Below are positions 22,043 through 32,871 of a stretch of DNA of 64,000 nucleotides, piece after piece. The DNA is from JBBQVK01 sp038211735 (GTDB taxonomy: Bacteria > Patescibacteriota > Gracilibacteria > Absconditabacterales > Absconditicoccaceae). A model generated the notes under the pieces. It had not been told where the DNA came from and did not search any database. It saw only the letters and a list, made by a program, of their open reading frames with translations. The position numbers and the translations under genes were made by a program. Position 1 is the first letter of the stretch, and each line of letters starts with the position of its first letter. The stretch covers positions 62,001-126,000 of the forward strand of contig JBBQVK010000001.1 in assembly GCA_038211735.1 (NCBI GenBank), in the 5' to 3' direction.

Positions 22043-23065
22043 ATGAATGAAATAATAGCACAAGGACGAAGAGGGAAGATCTCGCTTGCGACAGAAGGGT
22101 GAAAAGCGATTGCTACCAAAGAAGCGCTCTATCCTTGGACGAAAGCAGCAATCAACAAAGAGCATGATATATTGCGTTTTTTGCAACGCGCTAAGATTGA
22201 TTTCATTCCAGATGTGGTAGACGGAGGCGACGGATGGTTTAGTTATACATGGATCGAAGGAGAAGTATTTTCAAAAGTATTCAAAACAGCCTCACTTGAT
22301 AAAAAAAATCAGTTACTACATAGCTTATTAGACAAAGCATATGAGTTAGATAAATTGTGAGTAATACATGGAGAACTTTTGAGGCCTCACACAAATGTGC
22401 TCATAAAAAACAATAGCCAGTCGTCGAATGCGGAAATTATAATTATAGATTTCGAGAGAGGATTTTTCGGAGATTTTACGTGAAAAAACATGAGAAGTCT
22501 TGCGCAGTTTCTTTTGAATGAACAATACATAACTCTTGAATCATGCAAAAGTCTAGGGAATATGACTCCTGAGCAGATCTATGGATTTCTAAAAAGTTCT
22601 GTCCAAAAATCATCGGAGGCGCTTACCCCAAGCCATATGACAAAGGTTAGCTGGGGGATTTTTATAGGGTGGACTAGTCTACTGATTCTGCTAGACCTTG
22701 TTTCAAAATATATTTTTTATACGCTACACCTGTGGGAAAGATCTTCATGGATCACTCCTGTACTTAATACAGGTATCGGACGAAGTCTTCCTGTACCTCG
22801 TATGATTACACTACTACTTACTGGGGTTATTATCATACTCGTAGGTTTCACTTACTACAAACAAAAGATGCATCGCACCAGCGCACTGTTGATTATTGCG
22901 GGAGCAGCTGGAAACGCAATCGATAGAGTAATCTATCATGGGGTGAGGGATTTTATTGATCTCCATCTACGACCAATCTTCAATCTTGCGGACATTTATT
23001 TAACAATCGCTATTGCACTCTTACTTTATGTAACCTTTTTCTCAAGAGATGGAAACCAGAGGTAG
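22043..23065 (+). CDS. lspA: protein-kinase-like domain fused to lipoprotein signal peptidase (LspA)
   Basis: A single frame of 340 residues. Residues 1-155 resemble small RIO/Bud32-like kinases (COG2112 type): ATKEAL for the ATP-binding Lys, NKEHDILRFL for the alpha-C Glu, VIHGELLRPHTNVL as catalytic loop with Glu instead of Asp, and IIDFERG as DFG equivalent. Residues about 205-340 are signal peptidase II, which cleaves prolipoproteins at the lipobox: LDLVSKY, NTGIG, GNAIDRV with the first catalytic Asp and FNLADIY with the second. Three UGA codons lie in the kinase part. CGA at 22970-22972 precedes PIFNLAD where Trp is common. An internal ATG near 22637 could also start LspA alone. Confidence 0.85.
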
Positions 23066-24389
23066 TCTAGAGATAGAATCATTCCGTCATATACCTGCTC
23101 CTGCAAGAGGGCAAGGAGATCTTTTCACTATATTAACTCAAGCAAATACTCCTGCATTACCGGAGAGAATAGCCTTAGCAATTGAGCATTATATTGCAGG
23201 CCTTACACCAGAAAAACAGTCAGCAGCGCGACAAGAGCTCCCTTATCTAGTGCAGTTTGGTCCAGTCTTGTTAAAGTATGGAAAAAGGATACCAGACATA
23301 AAACGAGTAAATCCTGGCATACGTTATGGTGGACTAACAGAGTACGATAAAAGTAAAATATATGACCTCCTTCCTGTACAATATCAACTACAAACTAGCA
23401 ATCTGTTGCAAGACGACATCCCTTCTTTTTCACAGATTGAAGATCTTATTGTCCAGTCAAACCTTCAATTCCCTCTTATGATGAAAGCGAATAAAGGAGA
23501 AAGGGGAACAGGTATTTATTATATTCCTGATAAAGATGCTCTCAAGCAACATTGGAAAAACTTGCTAAAAGAAAAACATCGAGAGCCATCATCCTTGCAA
23601 GATTACTGCGATTATCAACATGAGTATTGTTTACAGTTTTATCGCCAGCATGGGAAAATAGAAGCAGGTTCACTGACGTTGAGAGATATCCCATATGTTC
23701 TATGAAATGGGCAAGATACTATACAGTCTCTTATTGAACAACTGCCAATTCACGATGCTCACAAGCAGGCTATCATACAGAAGATTAGTATTACAGAAAA
23801 CACAACGCTTCATCGCGTTCCTGCAGACACAGAACAAGTTCAGATAGTTCGTACGGCCAGCATAGATTTTGGCACTAAATATAAGCATATACAGCTTTCA
23901 CCAGAGCAGACTACTATGATAAACCACCTATTGAATCAAATTCTAGTTAACATCAATCAACAGATGTTAAATGTCGGAAGGTTTGATTTAAAAGCAAATT
24001 CTCTAGAAGAGCTCATCGGGTGAAATGTAAAAGTAATCGAACTCAATGCTGGAGGAGGCATACCTACCCACGTCTATGATGAATCACTCTCTGTCCAACA
24101 AAAATATGGAGAACTCTATGCGCATTTCGACAGAATGGTCGCAATCGCAAAAGCAAATAAATTTAAAGCATGATATTCAATCTTTGGCGAAATAACTTCT
24201 CGATCTGAATTCTTTTCAATCAGCCAGAAATCTATCAAGAAAAAAGGAATAGAATTTTTTAATAGAAAAAATAAAAAAGCGCAACAGATCAAAACGATCT
24301 ATCGTACCATTATCAAAACATTACAAGCAGGAAGAAATGTGAGGTGGAAAAGGGGATTTAGAAAGCTGATGGAGATGATATATTTCTAA
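23049..24389 (+). CDS. ATP-grasp family protein
   Basis: The 446-residue protein overlaps the lspA end by 17 bases, so the two are co-translated. ATP-grasp features are LMMKANKGERGTGIYYI (nucleotide-binding Lys and Gly loop, about residue 145), SIDFGTKYKHI, and FDLKANSLEELIG...VIELNAGGG (metal-binding Glu/Asn, near residue 330). The arrangement is like carboxylate-amine ligases such as D-Ala-D-Ala ligase or sugar/peptide ligases, but the substrate cannot be named. Three UGA codons are read as Gly. Confidence 0.75.
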
Positions 24390-25073
24390 TTAAGAAGCCT
24401 TCGTGCGTCTTTTTGCAGCTGCAGCGTCGGCAGCAGCCTGTTGTTTGGCTGCAAGCAAGTCTGCTTGCCTTTTTGCGTCAGCAGCGGCTTGTTTTTTTGC
24501 CGCGGCAGCGTCTGTAGCAGCTTGTTGTTGCGCAAGTAAATCTGCTTGTCTTTTGGCTTCTGCAGCAGATTGTTGTTTGGCTGCAAGGTCTGCTTGTCGA
24601 TTAGCTTGTTGAGCTGACTGCGTTGGTGTCGGTGTCGGTGTTGGAGATGATGGTGGAGGTGTTACAGTAGCGGCGGCGTGTTGAGTTGGCACTTGTTGTG
24701 AAGCTTTCTTTTGTTGTGCAAGTAAGCGTTCTTGTTCATACTCTTCATTGGCTATACAGTCTGATCATCTTTCAACAAATCACGGATCACACACTCGGGC
24801 GTTATCCTTATCACCAATTAAGCAGGTTGCATTTTCTGGTTTGGAAATACAATCGTTATTAAATAGACACGAGTCCATATCGCACGGCCTTCATGCATCA
24901 ACTAGTAGATCGTCATCTAACACAAATGTAGATGCCACGTTTTCATCACTATCTTGCGCAGATGCATCTCACTGTGGAGTAATATATAATCCAGCAACCA
25001 TGATCCCACCAATTGCTAACGAACTGGTTATTAAACTAGTAGTTACAAATCGTCTAATCGTTTTTGCAATCAT
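24390..25073 (-). CDS. exported Cys-rich / Ala-Gln-Lys repeat protein
   Basis: A 227-residue protein: signal sequence (about residues 10-33), a short six-cysteine region (residues about 60-110, CDMDSCLFNNDC ... CLIG ... CDPGF) like an EGF-type knot, a Pro/Thr spacer (TPPPSSPTPTPTPT), and a helical C-terminus of repeats such as AAKRQADLLAAKQQAAADA. The tail ends in KRRTKAS. The layout suggests a surface adhesin or wall-spanning protein. Four UGA codons are in the Cys-rich half. It ends one base from the end of the ATP-grasp gene. Confidence 0.75.
24415..24605. repeat. degenerate repeats coding for Ala/Gln/Lys-rich helices
   Basis: Units of roughly 60-70 bases coding for AKRQADLLA-QQ-AAADAAAAK recur about three times within the exported protein gene. 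Confidence 0.7.
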
Positions 25074-25084
25074 TGTAGATTCAG

Positions 25085-26401
25085 TTAAATTTTAAATGTA
25101 TATGCTTCGCTATAGAGACGACGAGATGGTACGCCTCTATCACGCAAGAGTTTTGTAAATGTTTCTTTCATCCCAGTGGGTCAACAAAGATAGTATTCAC
25201 AAAGCCTTAGGTTCCCACTTATGGAGGCCATATCTCTTATATCTAAATATCATTGTGTGCTAGATACTCGAGGTATCACGAGAAATGAAGGTAGTTTTTT
25301 TGCAATTTCCTGGAGATAATTTAACCCTATTAGATCATCTTGTGTACGAACTAAATAGTAGAGATCTACTTTTACATCGTTCACATATACCAACTCATCG
25401 GCCATTGCAATGAAAGGCGTGATACCAATCCCTCAGGCAATCCAAACCTGTTTTAGTCAAGAGTTAGCGTTAAGGGTAAACTTTCCATATGGTCACTCCA
25501 ACATAACACTATCTCCTACACATAGACGAGGAAGCGTATTGGTAAAATCTCCACTATGTTTCATAATCACTCTCACTCAATTATTAGACTTGCTAGATGA
25601 CGCAAGTGAAAATGGGTGTGGTTCAGAACTCACTTCATCACTCTTAAACTTGAAAAATGCGAACTGCCCAGCCTCATACGAAATTTTTTTACCTTTTGTG
25701 GTGAGTAATATCTCAGTAGCTTTATCATTATGAGCAATAATTTTACTAATCTGATATTCAAAGACTTTATGCTTGTTGGCCCATCTTCATAAGATTGAGT
25801 AAGCGTATGCACCAAGTCAAGCAACGGCAACTATCGTAGCATATACAAAATATCAAGGGAAGTAGATAGTAGCTAGTTCTCACTTAATTAAGAACACATG
25901 AATCGCTACAAACAGGAAAGTAAGCGAGAAGAATGTATGCGTATTTTTCCATTTATTGTATTTCATTTTTTTGAAATAGAGTGTGAGCATCATCAACAGT
26001 ATGGTCGTGAACGATGCCGCAATTCCGAAATTAATAGATCGATGTGAACCAGGGAGAAGATATTGTGCAGCTAAATACACTCTATCAGGAATATATTTTA
26101 GCACCAAGAAAATAGGATGTATGAGCATGAAAACAAACGCACTACTTCCCACAATAGCGTGGACGATATACATTTTATCCAGCCCTCCAAACGCGTTTTC
26201 TACAAAGCGGAATCTTCATGACAAGACAAAGGTCAATGCAAGCATTGTATAAGCAACCAATCCGCTCACTATCCCAATCGTAAAAGTTATATCTTGATAG
26301 GTAGAAAGTACTGAACTATCTTGTGCATAAGCTCGCCATGCTACTGGGAGTAATGAGACAAGGATCAGTCGAACTCGTCATCGGAATCAATTTTTACGCA
26401 T
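25085..26401 (-). CDS. ferric-reductase-like membrane flavocytochrome with FAD/NAD(P)H domain
   Basis: A 438-residue protein. The N-terminal half has an exported/signal-like start and about six membrane helices with histidines suited to heme (HAIVGSS, LIHPIF, KNTHTFFS, AIHVFL), as in ferric reductase-like transmembrane domains. The C-terminal half is a ferredoxin-reductase module: EPHPFSLAS for FAD, GGIGITPFIAM for NAD(P)H ribose/phosphate and YYLCGPTGM. It would move electrons from NAD(P)H across the membrane to iron or a periplasmic acceptor. Thirteen UGA codons occur. Its start overlaps the end of apbE by 8 bases. Confidence 0.88.
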
Positions 26402-27275
26402 GGAGTGTATGTTGCTGAGGAAGGATATAAAAGGACTCACTATCATTATAAGATTGTACATTGTTGGACTGATCCACACCCAATACTTTTAGTTCTGGAT
26501 GATGTACAAGAATATTTTTTCTCATATCATGGTCACAAACAAAAAGCACTGTTGCAAATAAGTCTGCCTGAGTCAATGTAGGCGCAACCACGGTAAGAGA
26601 AGAGAATTCACGTTGGTGCAGTATATGCGATAGTGTATAGGCAGTATCAAACTGATTATAATCTCCAGAAGTCGCCACCGCAGCGTTTTTTAACATAAAC
26701 TGGCCGACCTCATCTGTTGGTATTCTTGGATCTTGGATTCATAGGTGTTCTTCATAACTTCCAAATACTACTATATCTCATCTTGCATCGACAAGTCCTG
26801 CCATGCATCATTTTTTCATAAGTGATTCAGCTATTTTATCGCCAATATATCCTTTAGCAATGCTTCCTAGGTCAATCATTATATCTTCATGGAGCAGTGT
26901 AACATGATTTTTTTCTACTGCAACATACTTATATAATCCATCAATCGGAGTAATAGGAAGATGTTGTTTTCTTTGAAGAATTTGTTTTCCTAAGGTGATA
27001 TCATAAGCACCATGGGTGATATACGCCCACTCCAAAGATGTTATTATAAGACTCAATAACTGAGGGGATAGATAGCCTTCACGATTTTGGTTTAGTAAAG
27101 ATAATTCACTCTTTGGATCAAAAAAATTAAAGATTGATTGTAATTGTATTGCTTCTTTATACACAACAGAAATAACTTCGTCTAACTGTTCCAGTGGGAA
27201 GGTAAGTTGTTGCGTATCAATCACTATCTCTACTTTTGATCAAAACAACGGTTTAGAATACGTAATAGGTAACAT
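26394..27275 (-). CDS. apbE: ApbE-family FAD:protein FMN transferase
   Basis: A 293-residue protein with the ApbE motifs NFFDPKSELSLLN, IMIDLGSIAKGYIGD, VDARGDIVVFG and AVATSGDY. ApbE attaches FMN to a Thr/Ser of exported redox proteins. Four UGA codons include the conserved glycine of DARGD. It is the first gene of a two-gene operon with the ferric-reductase-like protein, so both probably belong to one extracytoplasmic electron-transfer chain. I found no obvious FMN acceptor (DGxSGAT-type) protein in the window. Confidence 0.9.
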
Positions 27276-27327
27276 GTGTGTATAGCAGATAAAATAGTAT
27301 ATTACGCTAGATAGTATATACAAAGCG

Positions 27328-27344
27328 CTTAAGTCAACCTTAAG
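27328..27344. promoter_or_regulatory. direct repeat CTTAAG-N5-CTTAAG, possible response-regulator site
   Basis: Two CTTAAG half-sites are exactly 11 bases apart, the spacing typical of OmpR/PhoB-family binding sites. It lies about 50 bases upstream of apbE in the divergent intergenic region. Confidence 0.5.
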
Positions 27345-27403
27345 TACTTTTCAAGTATCTAAGGCCTCTATGAAACCACGGTACACCATAACACGTACGA
27401 TGC

Positions 27404-27420
27404 TTTAAGTTTCTTTTAAG
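27404..27420. promoter_or_regulatory. direct repeat TTTAAG-N5-TTTAAG, second possible site
   Basis: This has the same half-site and 11-base period as the element at 27328 and lies about 85 bases before the divergent Met/His-rich protein gene. Confidence 0.5.
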
Positions 27421-27506
27421 GTGAATGAGTATAGTGTCGTCATATCGTACGGGATGTATGTATATAGCTGCGTATGATATAGGTATCTTTTATTTATTAC
27501 ACACCA

Positions 27507-28067
27507 ATGAAAATTAAAAATGTGGTCGCAATGTGAGTAAGTTTTATTGCTGGGATTGCTGTAGTAGGAGGGTCGTTCGCTTATATGGGTAACCAGCAGG
27601 TGCAAGATGCTATAGACTCAAACGATTATACAGCATTCGTTAACAACGCACCAGCTAAGTTACTGAAAAAAGTAAACTCGCAGGAGGCGTTTACCACGTT
27701 CGCAGCAAAAAGCAAAGAGATGCAGGCAGCACATGAAGCAATACAAGCAAATGTCTTAGCAACCGTACAAGCAAACGATTACGATGCGTTTCAAAAAGTA
27801 TTAACCGATGAACAAAACGCTAGAGAAAAGCAGATGTTTGATACTCTAGTAACTACCTATAAAGAGACTGGTAAGTTACCAGAATGACCTATGTGAGGAA
27901 TGTGAATGATGAAAGGTTGATTTGGACACAGTGGTAAAATGGGTGAGTGGCACTGACATGCGAGAATGTTTTGAAATGACGATGATCCCGTAGATAATGA
28001 CGACGAAGGAGAGGCACAAAACAGCGATGATGATACAACGACCGCAGCGGATAAAACATCGAAATAA
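27507..28067 (+). CDS. exported Met/His/Gly-rich protein, possibly metal-binding
   Basis: A 186-residue protein with a signal sequence (about residues 5-26), a helical domain (DYTAFVNNAPAKLLKKVNS...; the pattern recurs as NDYDAFQKVLTDEQNAR), a Gly/Met/His-rich segment (PMGGMGMMKGGFGHSGK, then HGHARM) and an acidic tail. Seven UGA codons occur, most clustered in the Gly-rich segment. Met and His clusters often bind copper or iron. It is divergent from the apbE/ferric-reductase operon across a region with paired TTAAG sites, so a shared metal or redox response is plausible but unproved. Confidence 0.75.
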
Positions 28068-28089
28068 TTAAGGACGGAATAAACACAGA

Positions 28090-28118
28090 AAAACTCCTTT
28101 GGTAGGGAGTTTTTTTTG
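28090..28118 (+). terminator. rho-independent terminator
   Basis: AAAACTCC and GGGAGTTTT flank a short loop and are followed by eight T residues, just after the Met/His-rich protein gene. Confidence 0.85.
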
Positions 28119-28181
28119 TTGTATTTATAAGTAGGAAATTTGCTCCACATCCGTATTATTCATCTATTCAGTTTACAATAT

Positions 28182-29453
28182 ATGTCTATGTTCTCCCTCT
28201 ATATCCACATCCCATTCTGCATTCACAAATGCACCTACTGCAGTTTTTTTGTAATGCCAGAAGATGAGAAGACGTTGGATACAGGTGGAGTAGAGGAGCT
28301 CAAGGAGAAGTATATAGCATCCTTATTGGCTGAGAATATGGCTTGGAAAGGTCGCTTCCCGACAGAAACAGTGAGGACAATCCATATTGGTGGTGGAACT
28401 CCCTTTCAGCTAGGCGAAGCGAGATTGTTCTTACTTATCGATACATTGCTGGAAACACGAGGAGTTGAAACTTTGGAAGAACTAACCATAGAACTCAATC
28501 CCGATCCGATAGATGAGGTGGTTGCATTTGTAGATAGCTGCCAGAAGAAATATGCGCACTTATATAGACTTAGATTTAGCTTTGGGATTCAGACGTTTGA
28601 TGATGAAATCTTGAAATCAAGCAAAAGATGATATACGTTTGAGGGGATTCAAGAATTTTTGAGAAAACTACAAAAGATAAAACAACTCACGACTGTTTAC
28701 AATTTAGACTTCATTGGTTTCGGTAAGGTAAAAAAGTGAAAACTTCGAGACGAAACAAGAATGAAGTTCTTTACGAGTATCGCAAAGAGTGCAGTGATCG
28801 ATGGATTTTCATTGTACACGCTGGAGTTAACGCCTGGAAGTAATCGGTACTATGAAGATAAGCACGCTCCTGCAATGCAAAAAATATATGGTGATAATGA
28901 TCAATTAGCAGAGGAGTTCGATATCTTGAGTGGCATACTTACCAATGCAGGATATCGCAGATACGAACTTTCAAATTTTGCAAAAATGAGTAAACGCAGT
29001 ATTCACAACATGGTCTACTGGACGATGCAACCATATATCGGTCTATGAATAAATGCTTCATCGTTTTTACCTAGTGCATTAGCAGAACAGGTGGATGAAT
29101 TGATGGACAAAAAAAATATTGATACCAAGGAGTGACTTAAAGGCGTCCGTTTCAAAAACACCTCGCACCGAAAGGACTATCTTGCAAATGCATGGATCGA
29201 TAAAAACTCCATCGAATATTTGGACGAACATACATATCGCAACGAACAAGCATTTCTTTCTCTCAGAACCGATCAAGGATTAATATACGATAGCACCATT
29301 GCAGAGGAGTTGTTTGTGCCTGATTATCAGACCCATCTCCAAGAGTGGCAAGATGAGGGATTTCTCGTATTCACTGATATGAAAATCATCTTAACCTCCA
29401 AAGGGTTAGATGTGTATAACACCATAGTAACAGACTTATTCAAAGATATTTAG
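28182..29453 (+). CDS. HemW/HemN-like radical SAM protein
   Basis: A 423-residue protein beginning SLYIHIPFCIHKCTYCSF, the radical-SAM CxxxCxxC cluster motif of the coproporphyrinogen dehydrogenase/HemW family. IHIGGGTP, ELNPDP and FSFGIQTFDDEIL follow, and a C-terminal HemN-type domain ends it. HemW is a heme chaperone; true HemN oxidises coproporphyrinogen III. No other heme gene is seen, which favours HemW. The segment after YNLDFIGFG is unusual: the family's LPGQT is replaced by KVKKGK. Four UGA codons. ATG 28182 fits the family start. Confidence 0.88.
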
Positions 29454-29539
29454 TGAGTAGTAACTTCAATGAATAGCATGGTTTGGAAAGTGTGAATCTT
29501 GTTTCTCCATAATGCATGAAGAGTAAAACTCTGGTCTTC

Positions 29540-30298
29540 TTACAAGAATTTTTCAGTTTCAAGTTCGGGCCATTTCAATTTCATCTCTTTCATCTTTTCT
29601 ACAATGATAGTTATAATTTGGTAGACTTTCCATCGATTTTCATCAGCTGGGATAATATGCCATGGGGCATTTCTTGTATTAGTATGCTCAAATACATCTT
29701 CATATGCTTCCATATAATCGTCCCATTTCTTGCGGCTTTCTCGGTCACCATCTTTGTGCTTATAGAACTTATGTGGGTTATTTAACCTCTCTTCTAATCT
29801 CTCTTTCTGAACATCACGAGAGATATGAAGGTAAAACTTCAGTATCATAGTATCGTTATTCGTTAGCAATGTTTCAAAATTTTTGATATCTTCATATCTT
29901 TCTTCAAGCTGAGTCTTGGAAATATATCATTCTACTTTTGGTACAAGTACGTCCTCGTAATGCGAACGATTGAATATTTGAATCATTCCTTTTCCAGGAA
30001 CGTGTGGATGCACTCTTCGGAGAAAGTCATGAGCTGCTTCTTCTGGAGTAGGTCTTTTGTAAGAGTTCACTCCACATCACAATGGGTTCACCCCACTGAA
30101 TATCTTCTTGATAGTTCCATCTTTACCTGCCGCATCCATACCTTGGAGAATTATAAGAAGACTATGTTTGCCTTGCGCAGACATAAGTTGATGTAGCTCT
30201 ATCATTTTCTTATGAAGTCTCTTGGTCTCTACTTTAATCTGTTCTTCTGTGACTCATTTTGGAGGAGCCGTATCAATCTTGCTGAGAGTTACATTCAT
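29540..30298 (-). CDS. polyphosphate kinase 2 family protein (PPK2)
   Basis: A 252-residue PPK2 with Walker A GMDAAGKDG, the Walker-B-side FNRSHYEDVLV, the lid region SRDVQKERLEERLNNPHKFYK and the closing APWHIIPADENRW. PPK2 enzymes phosphorylate nucleotides from polyphosphate or the reverse. The short class usually converts NMP or NDP to NTP, which would give an energy-parasitic cell a nucleotide-recycling route. UGA codons fall at family glycines (PKG-VTEEQ, NPLG-C). It lies beside CYTH and VTC-domain genes. CGA in ENRW aligns with Lys/Arg in relatives and is a position that does not clearly fit Trp. Confidence 0.92.
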
Positions 30299-30427
30299 GG
30301 TGGCAATAAATAGATATATAAAAGTATTGCAATTTGGACAAAATTAAGTATACACACTTTCCATAATATGTCAAATTATAGAGGTGATTTGTAGTTGAAA
30401 AGTACTTTTACTACGTTCCTTTTGTAT

Positions 30428-30991
30428 ATGCCAACTATCATTGAAAAAGAGCTTAAAATACTAGAAATAGACCCTTTGCAAGTCCAGGAAATGCTCATTT
30501 CACTAGGGGCAACCAAGGTTTTTGAAGGGAGCGTCCATGATACCTATTATGATACGTCAGATAAGACACTCGTCGGGGAGAAAAAGCGTATTAGAATAAG
30601 GAAAAAAGGTACCTACCATCTCATAACCTTTAAAGAAAGAATCCCTGCCTCAGGTATAAAAAGCGCACATGAGACAGAGATCATCGTAGAAGACCCTAAA
30701 GAGATTGATACATTGTTACAAACCTATGGTTTAATTCCTACCTGGGAAAAAAGTAAGCACAGAATATCGTATACCTATGGAGGAGTGACGTTCGATATCG
30801 ATATGTATGGAAATATTCCTCCTATATTGGAAATTGAAGCTACTGATAAAAAAACTATTATGCAGCGGATCGATAAATTATGACTTCAAAAAAAGACCAC
30901 AGCAACATTCGGTGCCCATGGTCTTTTTAAACATTATAATCTTATTCCTACTGCGTTACTGGGATCTCCTGTTGTACAGAAGAAGCGCTAG
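30428..30991 (+). CDS. CYTH-domain protein (class IV adenylate cyclase / triphosphatase fold)
   Basis: A 187-residue protein with the CYTH signature EKELKILEID at the start (ExExK), then TYYDTSDKTL, KRIRIRKKG, ITFKER, ETEI and FDIDMYGNIPPILEIEA. CYTH proteins hydrolyse inorganic triphosphate or thiamine triphosphate, or act as adenylate cyclases. The acidic/basic residue pattern of the tunnel is intact. One UGA (30881-30883). ATG 30428 places ExExK at the N-terminus as in the family. Its 3' end overlaps the converging VTC-domain gene by 44 bases. Confidence 0.9.
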
Positions 30992-31853
30992 CAGCTGCTT
31001 GTTGCAATGATTGGGCCGCACGAGAACTTAAGAAAAGTTGTTGTGCATTTATTTGTGAATCTGTTTTTTTGATTGCTTCTATGGTATCCAGAGAGTCTTG
31101 GAACGTACTCCACTGGTCTACCTGTCCAAGATAATATAATCCTAAACAATATTTACTACATCCTTTCGCTGGTTTACATCCATGTTTTGCCATAACTTCA
31201 TGACTGAAGCAAGAAGTATTGGTAGATTTACTTTCAATAATTACTAGATTCTCTAGAGTCATATTTTTATTTACTTCTTCTCATTCAGCTCTTGGATTTG
31301 AAAACTCGATATTGAAATCGATAGTTACTCTTTCATCGTTCTGTTTGCTACAAAGCGTACATCTTTGGTAAGAGTTATGAAGAGCAGGGAAAAGTAACTG
31401 TTTGAGAGATTCTCCATATAAACTATGGAAAATTCCTTCTACATATCTTGCTGCCTCCATGGTCATTTTGCCATGTGTAGCTGGTTCGGATTGATATCTA
31501 AATTTACGGATAGTTTCACCTACCTTTTGCTTATATTCTACGAAGGCTAGATCGCTGTCTACATAGAGTCTAGTTCTCACTTTTGTTCTATCAGCATTTC
31601 ATTGCTGATGTTGATTATAGAACATGAGATCTTTCGTGTCCATATAGACATTATCGTAAGAGAAAATCGAACGATCTTTTATAGTAAGAAGATAGAAACG
31701 TTCTTTCATCTCAGCGATGATGCTTGGGAGTTCAGAGATGTGTACGAGATACTTTACATCAATTCTATCCAAAAACTCAACCGTGCTGTTAAGTTGCTCC
31801 AATGAGATAGGAGCAAATCCGCTCAAAGTCTCGAAAAGCTCATCATTAATCAT
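30948..31853 (-). CDS. VTC-domain protein (polyphosphate polymerase-like)
   Basis: A 301-residue protein whose first 210 residues match the VTC domain: DRIDVKYLVHISEL, VYMDTKDLMFYNQHQ, KVRTRLYV, EYKQKVGETIRKFRYQ, and RVTIDFNIEFSN...VIIESKS. In yeast VTC4 this tunnel domain makes polyphosphate from ATP; bacterial VTC-domain proteins are mostly uncharacterised. The C-terminal region adds a CxxxxxCSKYCLG cysteine cluster and a Gln/Ala-rich tail. Two UGA codons occur. A relative is encoded at 35286-36089. Confidence 0.8.
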
Positions 31854-32034
31854 TTTTTGTTTGTGTTTAACGGATATAAAGTCCGGTAGATAATAACGAG
31901 GCTCCGCTTGCTTTACTCTCAGTATTATCCGCCTTTTTTGTATTAGGTACTCTTTTCTATAACAGTTAATATTACCTACAAAGTGTAGAAAGTCAAATTT
32001 TTGAGCAGGAAAATGAGTAGTTAGTTAAAAAACT

Positions 32035-32811
32035 CTATTTTACAACCACTCTAATTGTAACATTATCTAAATGCTCAGAAATTATTCATTTGATATCCCC
32101 GTTTGGGTAGGTACTGTCTATATAATCAATCAAAGTCGAAAAGTGATTTATATCTAAGGTCACGTTGCCATAGCTATTTTTTTGCGTATGTGATGCTTGG
32201 TCTAGGATTTCGCTCACAATATCAATAATAATCGATTTGCCAACTTCAATCTTATGTAGTTTATTTTCTGGACTTTCCCAAACAACTATTCCGCTTTCTA
32301 GGTCTATCATTTGTATATTATTCAACGACATTCACTCAATAATACACTGTTTTACAAATGGATCATCCACTCAATGTTTTATAAGTGTTTGTTCAAGCTT
32401 TTTATTAAATGATCAGGGGGCACATATCTTGTAAGCACTGGCATACCATGGTAGCTGTAATTTTGGTTTCGCAAATTCAAGCAGATAGGTCGTTCAATCT
32501 CTTTCTAGGGATATATATCATTGTTCAGTGAGCGATAGTTCATAGACTCTTCAATCTCTTAACATGATCGACTGGGGAGAAGTGTCTATTCAGGATGGGG
32601 CAATTATTTTATCAGCTGTCTCATACATTTTTATAAGTTCTGCAACTGTTTTTTCTTTTGGAAATACGATAAAAATTCTTTCATCTGTAAAAGGTAGAGC
32701 GCCAGTATCAAGTAAGGTAATTAGTTCTTTGTTACTCTTAGAAAACTCATAATCAGCCTGTTTATTAGTTTCTAGCTTGCTATATCCGTCCACTCCAATA
32801 TCTACTACCAT
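32035..32811 (-). CDS. hypothetical protein
   Basis: A 258-residue soluble protein with no signal or membrane segment, starting MVVDIGVDGYSKLE. I recognise no family. The C-terminal part (LHKIEVGKSIIIDIVSEILD ... NVTLDINHFSTLIDYIDS ... HLDNVTIRVVVK) looks like an alternating alpha/beta fold. About eight UGA codons interrupt it, including the one joining IIAPSG to IDTS, and none of the alternative frames is longer. It shares strand with the membrane protein gene just upstream (61 bases). Confidence 0.65.
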
Positions 32812-32871
32812 CTTTACAAAATTTCTAAAACACTATCTATATAGTATATTGCCTAGATAATGCAAGAGGTA

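Noticed and set aside
24390..24700. Plus-strand Ala/Cys-rich frame across the repeat region
   Set aside because: It is the complement of the Ala/Gln/Lys repeat gene; the minus frame has a signal peptide and continues with UGA read as Gly.
29540..30298. CGA in the PPK2 motif ENRW as evidence for CGA = Trp
   Set aside because: The position is Lys/Arg-like in relatives, so it is neutral or slightly against; it was not counted.
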